From JAXHUM01 sp034189325 (lineage in GTDB: Bacteria; Desulfobacterota; DSM-4660; Desulfatiglandales; Desulfatiglandaceae): a DNA stretch of 64,000 bases. The stretch is from positions 34,407 to 98,406 of the forward strand of contig JAXHUM010000119.1 of the NCBI GenBank assembly GCA_034189325.1. The letters are read 5' to 3'. The first letter of the stretch is position 1, and each line of letters begins with the position of its first letter. The notes under the pieces are model-generated. The model saw only the letters and a program-made list of their open reading frames with translations, had not been told where the DNA came from and ran no database searches. The translations under genes were made by a program, and so were the position numbers. This document shows, piece after piece, positions 1 to 8,983 of the stretch.

Positions 1-17
1 TGGGGAGGAGATGATAG

Positions 18-1226
18 ATGACTAATAGTAATGATATTGTAATTGTCAGTGCGGTAAGAACACCTTTCAGCCCTTTCGGAGGCGTCTTGAGGGAGATGCA
101 CAGTACAGACCTAGGTGCTCTGGTGATCAAAGAGGTGCTTGAAAGGGTCGACCTCTCGGGCGATGTGGTGGATGAACTCTATTACGGCATGTGTATACAG
201 TCCGAGGCCGCCCTGGAGAGCAATGTAAACGGCAGGCAGGCCCTTCTAAAGGCTGGGATGCCGGCAGACCTCATTTCTCTGACAATTGACAGGGCATGCT
301 GTTCTTCCCTGACGGCTGTTCAGCTCGGCATTCGTACCATAATAGCCGGGGATGCCGAGGTTTTGATGGCGGTCGGTGCCGAGAATATGAGCAATACGCC
401 ACTCGTTATGAATGGTCACCGTTGGGGGACGAAATTGCAGCAACCTGTTTTCAAGGATCACCTGAATCCTATTTTCTATACGAACCACAATGCCCTTGCA
501 AAGGATGCAGGAGAGGTTGCCCTCGAGCACGGCATTGACAGAGAAGCGCAGGATCGGTGGGCCTTGGGAAGCCAGCAGAAGTATCAGAAAGCCAAGGAAC
601 TTGGCAAATTCAAAGACGAACTCATGCCGGTGATCATCCCTCAGAGAAAGGGGGACCCGATAGTCTTTGAGGAGGATGCCTTTCCTAAGCCTCATACAAC
701 CATGGAAGGCCTTGCCAAATTAAAGACAGTGTATGCCAGCCCCACTGTGACCGCCGGCAACGCCCCTGGTCTTGATGCGGGGGCCTCGGCTGTTCTTTTT
801 ATGAGAAGATCCAAAGCCGAGGAATTGGGACTTGAGCCATTGGCAACGATACTCACGGTCAAGAGTGTAGCCATGGAACCCAGATATATGGCAGAGGCCC
901 CAGGGTACGCTATCCTGAAGGCCCTCAAAAAAAGCGATATGACCATGTCGGATATAGATCTTGTGGAAATCAACGAGGCATTTGCCGCAATGCCCCTGGT
1001 TTCCACCAAGATTTTGGCAGAAAATGACATGGAAAAGTGGGAGGAAATAAAAAAAATAACCAATGTCAATGGAGACGCCATTGCCCTAGGCCATCCTGTC
1101 GGCGCCAGCGGTGCCAGGATACTTATGACATTGATGTACGAGTTGAGGAGGCGTGGTGGTGGTCTTGGAGCTGCCGGCATATGCGGAGGTTTGGCGCAGG
1201 CCGATGCTGCGATTATCAGGGTCTGA
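18..1226 (+). CDS. Thiolase (acetyl-CoA acetyltransferase family)
   Basis: 402-residue thiolase, the usual length. It would cleave a 3-ketoacyl-CoA with CoA or condense two acetyl-CoA in the cytoplasm. The nucleophile is in RACCSSLTAVQLG (about residue 93). The NEAFA motif, the GHPVGASGAR histidine motif and a C-terminal ICGG cysteine motif complete the active site. A GGGGAGGAG ribosome site lies just upstream of this ATG. The C-terminus (GICGGLAQADAAII) differs from the usual CIGGGQG form seen in the second thiolase of this window (25328-26614), so the two are not recent duplicates and may take different substrates. It is probably the last gene of an operon that begins outside the window. 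It converges on the FmdE-like gene. Confidence 0.92.
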   Translation: MTNSNDIVIVSAVRTPFSPFGGVLREMHSTDLGALVIKEVLERVDLSGDVVDELYYGMCIQSEAALESNVNGRQALLKAGMPADLISLTIDRACCSSLTAVQLGIRTIIAGDAEVLMAVGAENMSNTPLVMNGHRWGTKLQQPVFKDHLNPIFYTNHNALAKDAGEVALEHGIDREAQDRWALGSQQKYQKAKELGKFKDELMPVIIPQRKGDPIVFEEDAFPKPHTTMEGLAKLKTVYASPTVTAGNAPGLDAGASAVLFMRRSKAEELGLEPLATILTVKSVAMEPRYMAEAPGYAILKALKKSDMTMSDIDLVEINEAFAAMPLVSTKILAENDMEKWEEIKKITNVNGDAIALGHPVGASGARILMTLMYELRRRGGGLGAAGICGGLAQADAAIIRV

Positions 1227-1281
1227 TAAGTGCGCCCATGTGAGCTTCATCCTCTTGCCAATGTTCACACATTGAGAAACA

Positions 1282-1366
1282 TAGGGGGAGCCACCTATTA
1301 TTACATCATACGAACAAAGCTAATAATATCAAACTTATTGGTAAATCTGTTAAGGTTCTCCCCCTA
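1282..1366. terminator. Inverted repeat between convergent genes
   Basis: TAGGGGGAG (1282-1290) and CTCCCCCTA (1358-1366) are perfect 9-base inverted arms separated by about 67 AT-rich bases. The right arm includes the stop codon of the minus-strand gene. It could end transcription from one or both sides, but the long loop and lack of a clear T-run make this tentative. Confidence 0.3.
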
Positions 1367-3028
1367 CTTTCCGAAAGGGCAATCGGGGAATTTACATGAG
1401 GGACATGACAGGCAGATACCTCCATGCCCCATCTCAACCAAATCCTGCTCCGTGATCATGATATCGGCCAGCAATCTGGGTAGTAAGAGGTCAAAACTTG
1501 TTGTTTTGTGATAGAGGGCACACGCTGGCACACCGATCACCTGTACCTGATTGATATGGGCCAGCAAAGTCATATTCCCGGGAAGGATGGGGGTGCCGTA
1601 TCGGAGATCAACAGCCCCGGCGTCCATCAGTCCCCGGCGAGTGACATCGTCGGGGTCTACGGATAGACCTGCCGTGGTGACCAACAGGTCCACATTACGT
1701 GTCAAAAGATCGTTGATATGGTCGCATATCGCCTTTCGGTCGTCAGGGACAATGCAAGTTTTAATGACCCCGCATTTGTATGCTTCCACCTTCTCTGTAA
1801 TAATGGGGATGAATCGCTCTTCCACCATGCCGAGAAAGATCTCGGTGCCGGTGACGAGGATCCCCACCTTGGCCTGACGCATTGGAATCACCTGAAACAG
1901 TGGCTCCTCGTTCAGTAAGGCAATGGCACGATCAAACTGATCACGGTGTATGTACAGGGGAACGGCCCTGGTGCCGGCCAGCTTGTCTCCCTTTGATACG
2001 ACGGAAAAACTGTGACGGCTGGCGCACTTGATATCAGCGAGCCTATTGACGTCCGCTAGACGCCTTTTGTCTACGACAAACAGACCGTCCCGGGCCGCGA
2101 CCATCTCCACCTTTCCTTCGCTCGGTGTCTTTGTATAGTCAACCCCCTGCCCTGACATGGCGCCGGCCATGGCCTTGGCTGCTTCATCTTCATGAATCCA
2201 CTCCCCCCCTTTTGGACTCAGCTCAGACACATAGACTGACTGCCGACCCATTCTCTGTAATCGACAGATATCCCCGACAGATATGGTCTGGTTCCGTTTA
2301 AATGCCGGACCTTTTTCCTGGCCCGGGATAATCCGTGTCATATCGTGAAGGGCATGTTTTCCCACTGCATCCTCAACAGGTATAGCTCTCAGTGAGGGCC
2401 CTTTCGAGGCTCTTCCTCCTCTTGATGGTGGTTTTTGGATGTATGGGAGTTGCCCCTGGCAACCGAGGCAGACAGGGCCGTCCTTGGAAAGGTAGCCCTC
2501 GCGGCATGAGGGACAGAGGGCAAACCCTCCTCGCCCCCTTTCACTCATAGACTCCATTTCAATCCTCACCTGTTCCAGTCCGCATACTGTGGAACCGGCC
2601 CTAACGATTTCATGCAGCAGCAGATCACCGTCCTGTTCCCGCTTGGGCTTGAGCTTGAAAAACCAACTCTTAAGTTCCGAAAAAGATTCCAATTTTTTCG
2701 GATCCACATAGACTCGAACGCCAAGACCTCCATATTTCTCAAACAGGGTGAGGGCGTAGCGCCCCGCATCAATGATCCGCAACCATCCGTTTCCAATGGT
2801 ACATGGCGTCAGGATCTGTATAGCGTCCGGCAGGCACGCTTTTGTCTCACAGAGGGCATCGAAAAACTCGCCTTCAGGTAGATGTCTGTATGCCAGGTCC
2901 ACCATAAAACCTCCTAGAACCATGCCAGGAGCAATATGTCCATGAAACGACCGGACCAATTCCAGATAATCATGGTATCTATGATTGCATATGGTGAGTT
3001 CCTGCCCTGTTTTTTCTTTTGCTTCCAT
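1364..3028 (-). CDS. FmdE / zinc-ribbon / MoaB-type molybdopterin-binding fusion protein
   Basis: 554 residues in three parts. Residues about 14-150 are an FmdE-like domain (SFHGHIAPGMVLGG, then conserved cysteines in ETKACLPD and LTPCTIGNGW). Residues 172-190 form a CPSC...CLGC zinc-ribbon. Residues about 386-530 resemble the molybdopterin-binding fold of MoaB/MoeA (VGILVTGTEIF, TTAGLSVDPDDVT). The tail is cysteine-rich (CLSCPSCKFPDCPFGK). FmdE proteins accompany molybdenum or tungsten formylmethanofuran dehydrogenases. The MoaB/MoeA fold handles molybdopterin adenylation or metal insertion. The ATG follows directly on the TAA stop of the molybdoenzyme gene upstream, so the two are translationally coupled. 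I infer a dedicated metal-cofactor maturation factor for that enzyme; this is not shown by the sequence. Confidence 0.85.
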   Translation of the reverse strand: MEAKEKTGQELTICNHRYHDYLELVRSFHGHIAPGMVLGGFMVDLAYRHLPEGEFFDALCETKACLPDAIQILTPCTIGNGWLRIIDAGRYALTLFEKYGGLGVRVYVDPKKLESFSELKSWFFKLKPKREQDGDLLLHEIVRAGSTVCGLEQVRIEMESMSERGRGGFALCPSCREGYLSKDGPVCLGCQGQLPYIQKPPSRGGRASKGPSLRAIPVEDAVGKHALHDMTRIIPGQEKGPAFKRNQTISVGDICRLQRMGRQSVYVSELSPKGGEWIHEDEAAKAMAGAMSGQGVDYTKTPSEGKVEMVAARDGLFVVDKRRLADVNRLADIKCASRHSFSVVSKGDKLAGTRAVPLYIHRDQFDRAIALLNEEPLFQVIPMRQAKVGILVTGTEIFLGMVEERFIPIITEKVEAYKCGVIKTCIVPDDRKAICDHINDLLTRNVDLLVTTAGLSVDPDDVTRRGLMDAGAVDLRYGTPILPGNMTLLAHINQVQVIGVPACALYHKTTSFDLLLPRLLADIMITEQDLVEMGHGGICLSCPSCKFPDCPFGK

Positions 3029-5302
3029 TTATAAGGCCTCGATTCTGCATGGAATATATCGATGTAATGGAGTCCCTGCAATCCGATCCCTGTGGGTGTT
3101 TTTGGCTAATCTATTGGCATTCGCCCCATATATCTCTCCCTGATGCACCAGACCGAACCCATGAGGCACCATTACATAGCCCGGCCTCGTCGCCTTTGTC
3201 ACTTCGAGTTCAATTTTTTCTTCCCCTGCCTCGGTCATTACCTTGACCATCTGTCCGTCACTGAAACCGAATGCCTCTGCATCGCCGGGGTGCATGATTA
3301 ATGTGCAGGCTCTCTTTCCTCTGTTCCAGGCAGGGTCACGCATCTGTGTGTTGGCGTTGTAGTCCATATGCCGGCCAGAGGACAGAACAAAGGGATAGGC
3401 CTTCTCATCCTCTTTAAGTCTTTCTGATTCCATAGCTGGATTAATCTCTTGAATCCAGTCTTTCATTTCAGGTACATCCAGGTTAATTCGCCCATCTTCC
3501 GTGCCCAGGGCCTGGAAATGATCCCATTTTTCGGCATCTACGCCGCCAACCCAAATACCTTCAGGATGTTGCAGGATAGCCTGGAAGATCTCTTCTCCAA
3601 GGCCCGGCCCGGGATGAAATCCCACCTGCGCAGCCTTTTCATGGGCTGAGGGCGGCAGGTTCTGCAAAAGCCCCCAAAACGAAGCCAGGTGTGCTGAGCC
3701 CAATTTCTTCCCAAGCGTTTTGGAAAGGATGTAGGGCATTCTCTTTCCGGCTTCGGGATGAGACTTTATGTATTCAATCAGTGCCGCACCAAACTTCAAC
3801 CTGTCTTTACTATCGGCCGCCTCATACAGAGTGCCTGGAATTTCAGGAATGAATCCCAGGCGATCGGCCAGCCGAAGGAATATCTCACCTGCTTCGATCT
3901 GCTCCCCCTGGGGTTCCACAACAGGCCGTCGAAATTGCAGGAAGATCTTGGGAAAACCTTCCCCTGGTAGACCTTCCACTCCAAAGCCTCCGTCCCACGA
4001 TTCATAGGCGGATAGAGCAGGCAGCACATAATGAGAAAGTGCGGCCGTCTCGGTCATGGCTAATTCAACGCTCACCAGAAGGTCCAGTTTTTTGAAGGCC
4101 TCCTCATAAGCCGTGGTATCGGCATAAGAACGAAGGGGGTTTGCGCCACTGACTAATACCGCCCTTAGTTTGTCGGGATGATCCGTCATGATCTCTTCGG
4201 GCATCACATTCGGAGGATAGGCGCCGCCTATGACCGGATAATCAGTCGCCACCGTGCGCCAGGAGCGAGATTCTATTTCATCAGGGCTTTTTTTTGGTCT
4301 GCCTCCTCCGCTACGGAGGCTGACAGGAAAAATATTTCCCCCTTCGACCCCGGTTCTGCCACACACAGCTCGAAGGACATTTTCTAGGTAGGATATCAGG
4401 GTACTGTGTCTGTTCATAAGAACCCCCAGGTCGCTGTGATGGCTGGATTTACGAGTGGCAAACATGTGGGAGACCTCTTTCACCTGGTCGTAATCCAGCT
4501 CGCAAACTTCAATTGCCGCTCTTGAATCGAAATCCATGAACCAGGGCCGGATCACCTCAAACCCAGTGACATGCTCTTCAATATAGTCCTGGTCGTGCCA
4601 CCCTTGGTTCAGGATGATGGAGATCATCGCACGGTAAAAAAGGGCATCCGTTCCAGGGCGGATAGGCAGATGGATATCAGCAATCTTGGCTGTTTCCGAC
4701 ACACGGGGATCGACAACGACAAGCAATTTATCCGGGTCCTTTTTGAATCGTGTGAACACACGCCGCGCCTGAGGGGTATGGTGACTCATCATCGGATTCC
4801 ACCCTACCGTCAAAAGCATATCTGTTTTTGCCAGATGAGGGGTGGCATGAACATGCTGGTTGCCGTAAGTTTTACCATCCACCCAGTACCTTCCGGTCAG
4901 CTCTTGGCCAAGGGCGTTGTAATAATACTGTGAACCAAGGCTTCGAAGCACGATAATGGCGAAGACGCCCTGAGATGGGGAGGCTGCCGTGCCTCCTCCC
5001 ATCAAAGCAAGGGAACGGGGCCCATGTTCCTTCACAATGGAGGACAGCTTTTCAGCCACCTCGTCTATGGCCTGGTCCCAGGATATCCTCTCAAAGGCGC
5101 TACCAATCCTTTTGAGCGGATGCATCAGCCGATCGGCGTGGTGTTGATGATAGATGATATTCAATCCCTTGCGGCAGGCATAGCCCTCGCTGCGAAGATT
5201 GTCCTTATCCCCACGAACCTTAACGATGTTGTTGTTTTCGACTCGAACCTCGAGCCCACAGAGATTTCCTCAAAGCACACATGTTGTCTTTTTCCAATCC
5301 AT
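3029..5302 (-). CDS. Molybdopterin oxidoreductase with selenocysteine in the N-terminal [4Fe-4S] motif
   Basis: Read with one in-frame TGA (5272-5270) as selenocysteine, the product has 757 residues. The N-terminal motif is C8-x2-U11-x3-C15-x27-C43, the [4Fe-4S] site of the DMSO reductase (MopB) family with Sec in place of the second Cys. The molybdopterin domains follow, then a C-terminal dinucleotide-binding domain (FVLSSGRHMDYNANTQ). ATG 5302 is preferred over ATG 5308 because the GGGAGG site lies about 7 bases upstream of it. Taken as a stop, the TGA leaves a 711-residue protein from an internal ATG at 5164 without its Fe-S motif. A SECIS-like hairpin lies 20 bases after the TGA. Around NALGQELTGRYW I see no Cys, Sec, Ser or Asp metal ligand. 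The substrate is unknown. It is coupled to the FmdE-like gene. Sec assignment rests on motif plus hairpin. Confidence 0.85.
5240..5256 (-). promoter_or_regulatory. SECIS element of the molybdoenzyme gene
   Basis: On the minus strand, GGCTCGA-GGT-TCGAGTC forms a 7-bp stem (one G-U pair) with loop GGU. If the closing A-U pair opens, the loop is AGGUU, close to the AGGUCU loop of the E. coli fdhF SECIS. The loop begins 20 bases after the TGA codon, within the usual bacterial range. Confidence 0.8.
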
Positions 5303-5792
5303 TGCCATACCTCCCTTTGATGCAGCCAAACCACCTCTACTGTTGAGTCGGATCGGAGATAATCATAATCCCGAACAACCAAACAGCCCGTCTCTCTTGC
5401 AATAGACCCTAGTGTAAACAGAGCTTCAAGGTGAAATAAGAGAAAGACTCCGGCCATATATCTATCGTATGTCACACCAACCACCACAGGGGAATGTATG
5501 AGAGGAGTCGATGCCTTTTATGGAAGAAAAAACCGTTACACCTGTTTCTCAGACAAGTCGTTCAGAAACCAGACCTAAACCATGGCTTGATAGGGGCATT
5601 AGAATTGGAGAATCCTCTTTCAGGGGGAAGTAGAAAAAAGAAAGACGCGACTGATTGAATTTGTCCTTGAGTTTTCAGTTGATTTCTGATTAGTTTGTAT
5701 ACGAACATATCAGTCGAACCATCCGGTGTCAATCAACAAAACTTGAGTCCAGGTGATTTTTAATTGGGAGATCAAAAAAGGAGTTCAGGAAA
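5303..5792. promoter_or_regulatory. Divergent intergenic region with a near-palindrome at 5693-5706
   Basis: 490 bases between the divergent molybdoenzyme operon and the Fe-S reductase gene. I see no credible gene. GTTTGTATACGAAC (5693-5706) is a near-perfect palindrome (12 of 14 bases) about 90 bases before the right-hand gene and could be a repressor operator. No convincing -35/-10 pair was found. Confidence 0.4.
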
Positions 5793-6860
5793 ATGGCAAA
5801 AGACAAAAAACGTTTCGAAGACCTTGAGCAACTTGCCAAAGACCTGGTATTAAACGCCGGGGCCATTGACGTGGGGATCGCCACGGTTGAGACTCTGGAA
5901 GGGGGACCACCCTCCACCGACCTGACGTATGTGATGGATGGCGCCAGGTCAGCCATTGTTTTCGCCCTTCCCCTGGACCAGGAGAAGATCGAAAGGTTCC
6001 TGAAAAAAGAGGACTTTTCTGGGCACTGCCTAGACAATGTCCGCGTCAACACCCTTGCCAGTGGTATTGCCCTGGAACTGGCCCGATTCTTGGAGATGAA
6101 GGGCCAAAAGGCTGTTCCGGTTGAATCCAATTTCTTCTATCGGAAAGATACGCCCAGGGGTCCTCATGATGAAAAACCCACGATTTCTCATCGATACCTG
6201 GCTGTACGGGCAGGACTCGGGCATTTCGGTCTATCCGGTAACGTGATACGGCCAAAGGACGGGATCCCGGTCATTTTCGCCGCAGTGGTTACCGATGCGC
6301 GATTGACACCAACGGATCCCCTTCCGCCTGAAGAGAATTACTGTGACGAATGCGGCCTGTGTCTGTCAGCCTGCGCCTCAGGCCTGATGCATCCAAAAGA
6401 GAAGGCCTCTGTAACCATGGGCGGAGTTGAATTCTCCTATGCCAAGCGGCAGAGCTACAACCGATGTGATTATGTCTGCGGGGGTTTCACAGGCCTATCC
6501 AAGTCCGGCAAGTGGTCCACCTGGTCTCCTGCCCGCTTTCCCATACCGGAAAAGGACGAAGAGTTCCTGGATGCTATCCGTGCGGCTGTTAAGCCATACG
6601 CCTATCGCCCCAGACCTGGAATAGGCTTTTACCATCCCCAGCTGCCGGGCAACAAAGGCCAGATGACATGCGGCCATTGCCAACTTATCTGCCATCCTGA
6701 CAAGGAGATCCGGAAGAAGCGTTTCAATATGCTGACCAAAGCCGGTGTGGTCATCCAGCTAAAAGATGGATCCCTGAAAGCGGTTTCGCCCGAAGAGGCA
6801 GAAAAACACCTCGACGCCATGCCCCGGGAACAGAGGGCCCTGTATGAAATGGTAGACTGA
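5793..6860 (+). CDS. QueG/reductive-dehalogenase-like 4Fe-4S reductase
   Basis: 355-residue soluble protein. It has a ferredoxin motif NYCDECGLCLSAC (about 188-200), isolated cysteines in YNRCDYVCGG, and a second cluster motif CGHCQLICHPD near residue 290. This layout is seen in the epoxyqueuosine reductase (QueG) and reductive dehalogenase superfamily. The middle (SHRYLAVRAGLGHFGLSGN) resembles the conserved AGLG(W/F)xGKN block of QueG. The HEAT-repeat C-terminus of true QueG is absent, so a role in queuosine synthesis is unlikely. AAGGAG lies 9 bases before ATG. It is monocistronic as far as can be seen, with a terminator at 6987-7009. Redox partner and substrate are unknown. Confidence 0.7.
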   Translation: MAKDKKRFEDLEQLAKDLVLNAGAIDVGIATVETLEGGPPSTDLTYVMDGARSAIVFALPLDQEKIERFLKKEDFSGHCLDNVRVNTLASGIALELARFLEMKGQKAVPVESNFFYRKDTPRGPHDEKPTISHRYLAVRAGLGHFGLSGNVIRPKDGIPVIFAAVVTDARLTPTDPLPPEENYCDECGLCLSACASGLMHPKEKASVTMGGVEFSYAKRQSYNRCDYVCGGFTGLSKSGKWSTWSPARFPIPEKDEEFLDAIRAAVKPYAYRPRPGIGFYHPQLPGNKGQMTCGHCQLICHPDKEIRKKRFNMLTKAGVVIQLKDGSLKAVSPEEAEKHLDAMPREQRALYEMVD

Positions 6861-6986
6861 CTATTATACAGGCATAGTAAAGAATCCTTGCCCAGAGGAC
6901 CAGGCTTTGGTTATCCCCATAGGGGATTTGCTTTGGACGTTCGTTTCTCAGAGAAAAAATATACGACAGAGCCATCTATATCTGAT

Positions 6987-7009
6987 CTGGCCCAAAGGAC
7001 CAGGTTTTT
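6987..7009 (+). terminator. Rho-independent terminator after the Fe-S reductase gene
   Basis: CTGGCCC-AAA-GGACCAG forms a short GC-rich hairpin (one C-A mismatch) followed by G and TTTTT. A similar but weaker copy (CCCAGAGGACCAGGCTTT) lies near 6890, so the same sequence occurs twice within 100 bases. The rest of the 363-base gap up to the Crp/Fnr gene shows no gene. Confidence 0.6.
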
Positions 7010-7223
7010 CAAGACTCAATAAAATCACCGCCCATCCCGTGCACCTGTCCTGTTGCTCCCTTCCGAAAACGTCCGTAAACACAGTTCCGACAGCGCTGGT
7101 CTTTTCCTCCCCTCTCTGTTTAACTTGTTGACCCAAGATCCGTTCGACATGAGAGTATCGGATTGACCGCCCATTATAAAAGATGTTAAAAGGGCCGGTA
7201 TCTTTGCGAAAGGATGACGTTCA

Positions 7224-7904
7224 ATGGACACGGTCTTGGAGATACTCTCTACCACCCCGCTATTCGGCGGCCTACCGGAAAAACAGCTCCTGGAGATCAA
7301 GAAGATTGCTGTCAGCAAGGACTTCACCAAGGGCCAGATTATCTTCTTGGAAGGAGACGAAGGTGACGGCTTCTATGTGGTTGGCCAGGGGATGGTCAAG
7401 GTCTTTAAGACCTCTTCAGAGGGAAAGGAGCAGATCCTCCATTTACTTGGCCCGGGAGAACCTTTTGGGGAAGTCCCTGTTTTTTCAGGAAAATCTTTCC
7501 CGGCCAATGCGGAGGCCATTTCGAAGTGTTGGCTCCTGTTTTTCCATCGAACCTCCTTTATCAGTCTGATAGGCGCCAATCCTTCTCTTGCCTTAAACAT
7601 GCTCGCTGTCCTATCAATGAGGCTCCGTCAATTCACGGTCCAGGTAGAAAACCTGTCACTAAAAGAGGTCCCGGCCAGGCTCGCCTCCTACCTGATCTAT
7701 CTTCATCAAGAGCAGGGAGGCAAGGAGATCGTGGGCTTGGAGATCTCAAAAGGGCAGTTGGCCAGCCTCCTTGGCACTGTTCCAGAGACCCTTTCCCGCA
7801 TTTTTTCAAAAATGACGGACCAGGGGTTGATCGAAGTGAAAGAGCGTAAGATCAGACTCCTTGACCCCGAAGGCCTGGAAGATCTTGCAGCGAGTGGTAA
7901 GTAA
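7224..7904 (+). CDS. Crp/Fnr family transcriptional regulator
   Basis: 226 residues. The N-terminal half is a cyclic-nucleotide-binding-type beta barrel (LFGGLPEKQLLEIKKIA; GEPFGEVPVFSGKSFPANA). A dimerisation helix follows, then a helix-turn-helix near residues 165-195 (LASLLGTVPETLSRIFSKM). There is no N-terminal cysteine cluster of the FNR type, so direct oxygen sensing by a [4Fe-4S] cluster is unlikely. The ligand cannot be told; haem, redox-linked or no ligand are possible. It is followed 33 bases later by the MetE-like gene in the same direction, which may be co-transcribed. The ATG has only a weak ribosome site (AAAGGATG). Confidence 0.88.
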   Translation: MDTVLEILSTTPLFGGLPEKQLLEIKKIAVSKDFTKGQIIFLEGDEGDGFYVVGQGMVKVFKTSSEGKEQILHLLGPGEPFGEVPVFSGKSFPANAEAISKCWLLFFHRTSFISLIGANPSLALNMLAVLSMRLRQFTVQVENLSLKEVPARLASYLIYLHQEQGGKEIVGLEISKGQLASLLGTVPETLSRIFSKMTDQGLIEVKERKIRLLDPEGLEDLAASGK

Positions 7905-7937
7905 AGGCATTATCTCGTTTTTGAGAAAGGATAGGCC

Positions 7938-8972
7938 ATGACAATTCCTGGAGGTCTTCTGACCACAGCTATGGCAGTGATGCCACACAAGGACGTGGAC
8001 AGGGCCCTTGAAGTTGCCCTGTCCCTGGATATCCCTTTCTGGCCTCAGCTCCCACATTACAACTATTACGAGGACATGTATGTCCAGGCATCGGAGCATT
8101 TCCCAGGCATTGTATTGAATATGGAAGACCGGACCCTTCGGTTCTCTATGGACAAATTTGTGAGTGAATTCGAAGGGGTGATGACCCATTTTGATGAGCC
8201 GGAGTATTTCGACATCAGCGATACCTACTCCGTTGTTTACAGACGATTCCTGGAGATGGACCTGTCAGACCGGCCGGCCATTCGAGGACAACTGGAAGGC
8301 CCTATCAGCTTCGGATTCAATGTTGTTGATCAAGATGACAGGCCCATCCTCTTTGACGATACGGTCCGGCCCTTTATGCTCGAGTTTATGGCCAAACGAG
8401 TCAATATACAGCTACAGCGCCTCAAAGAACTCAACCCCAATGCCTTCATGTTCGTAGATGAGCCGGGGCTGCAGTTTCTTTTCAGTGCCATGGCAGGCTA
8501 TGGAGACATGGCCGCCCGCAAAGACATGGAGACGTTCTTTTCCATGATTGAAAGACCCCGAGGCATCCACCTATGCGGAAATCCCGACTGGGATTTCCTG
8601 CTGGGTCTGGATCTTGATATCCTTTCTCTGGATGTCTACACAAACGGAGAGATATTCTCAACCTATGCGGCATCTATTGAAAACTTCCTAGGCAGAGGGG
8701 GACGTCTTGTATGGGGGATTACGCCTACAAACATTGAGCCTTTTGAAAAAGAAAGCCTGGATTCTCTTGAAGATCGTCTGGAAACAATATGGTCTGTTCT
8801 GGACGGAAAGGGCATTGACAGGGATTTTCTTCTTTCCAGGAGTCTGCTTTCTCCCGCCACCTGCTGTCTGGTAAACCCCGATGGAGAAGAGACGGTTGAA
8901 AAGGCGTTTCTAATGATTAAGCATCTTTCTGAAAGGCTCAGGGAGAAGTACAAGCTTTTTGCCATTTCCTGA
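7938..8972 (+). CDS. MetE/uroporphyrinogen-decarboxylase-like methyltransferase family protein
   Basis: 344 residues with the barrel fold of the cobalamin-independent methionine synthase C-terminal domain and the UroD/MtaA family. The expected zinc site is visible: IHLCGNPDWDF (H-x-C near residue 213) and a distal cysteine in SPATCCL (near 311). Members move methyl groups from methylated substrates or corrinoid proteins to thiols. The N-terminal half of true MetE is missing and no corrinoid protein gene is adjacent, so the methyl donor is unknown. AAAGGA stands 6 bases before the ATG. It converges on the phosphatase gene with only 11 bases between stop codons and no terminator visible there. 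Confidence 0.75.
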   Translation: MTIPGGLLTTAMAVMPHKDVDRALEVALSLDIPFWPQLPHYNYYEDMYVQASEHFPGIVLNMEDRTLRFSMDKFVSEFEGVMTHFDEPEYFDISDTYSVVYRRFLEMDLSDRPAIRGQLEGPISFGFNVVDQDDRPILFDDTVRPFMLEFMAKRVNIQLQRLKELNPNAFMFVDEPGLQFLFSAMAGYGDMAARKDMETFFSMIERPRGIHLCGNPDWDFLLGLDLDILSLDVYTNGEIFSTYAASIENFLGRGGRLVWGITPTNIEPFEKESLDSLEDRLETIWSVLDGKGIDRDFLLSRSLLSPATCCLVNPDGEETVEKAFLMIKHLSERLREKYKLFAIS

Positions 8973-8983
8973 CATGCAGAATG

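Noticed and set aside
5161..5487. 108-residue minus-strand reading frame upstream of the molybdoenzyme
   Set aside because: It overlaps the true N-terminus in another frame and shows no family features.
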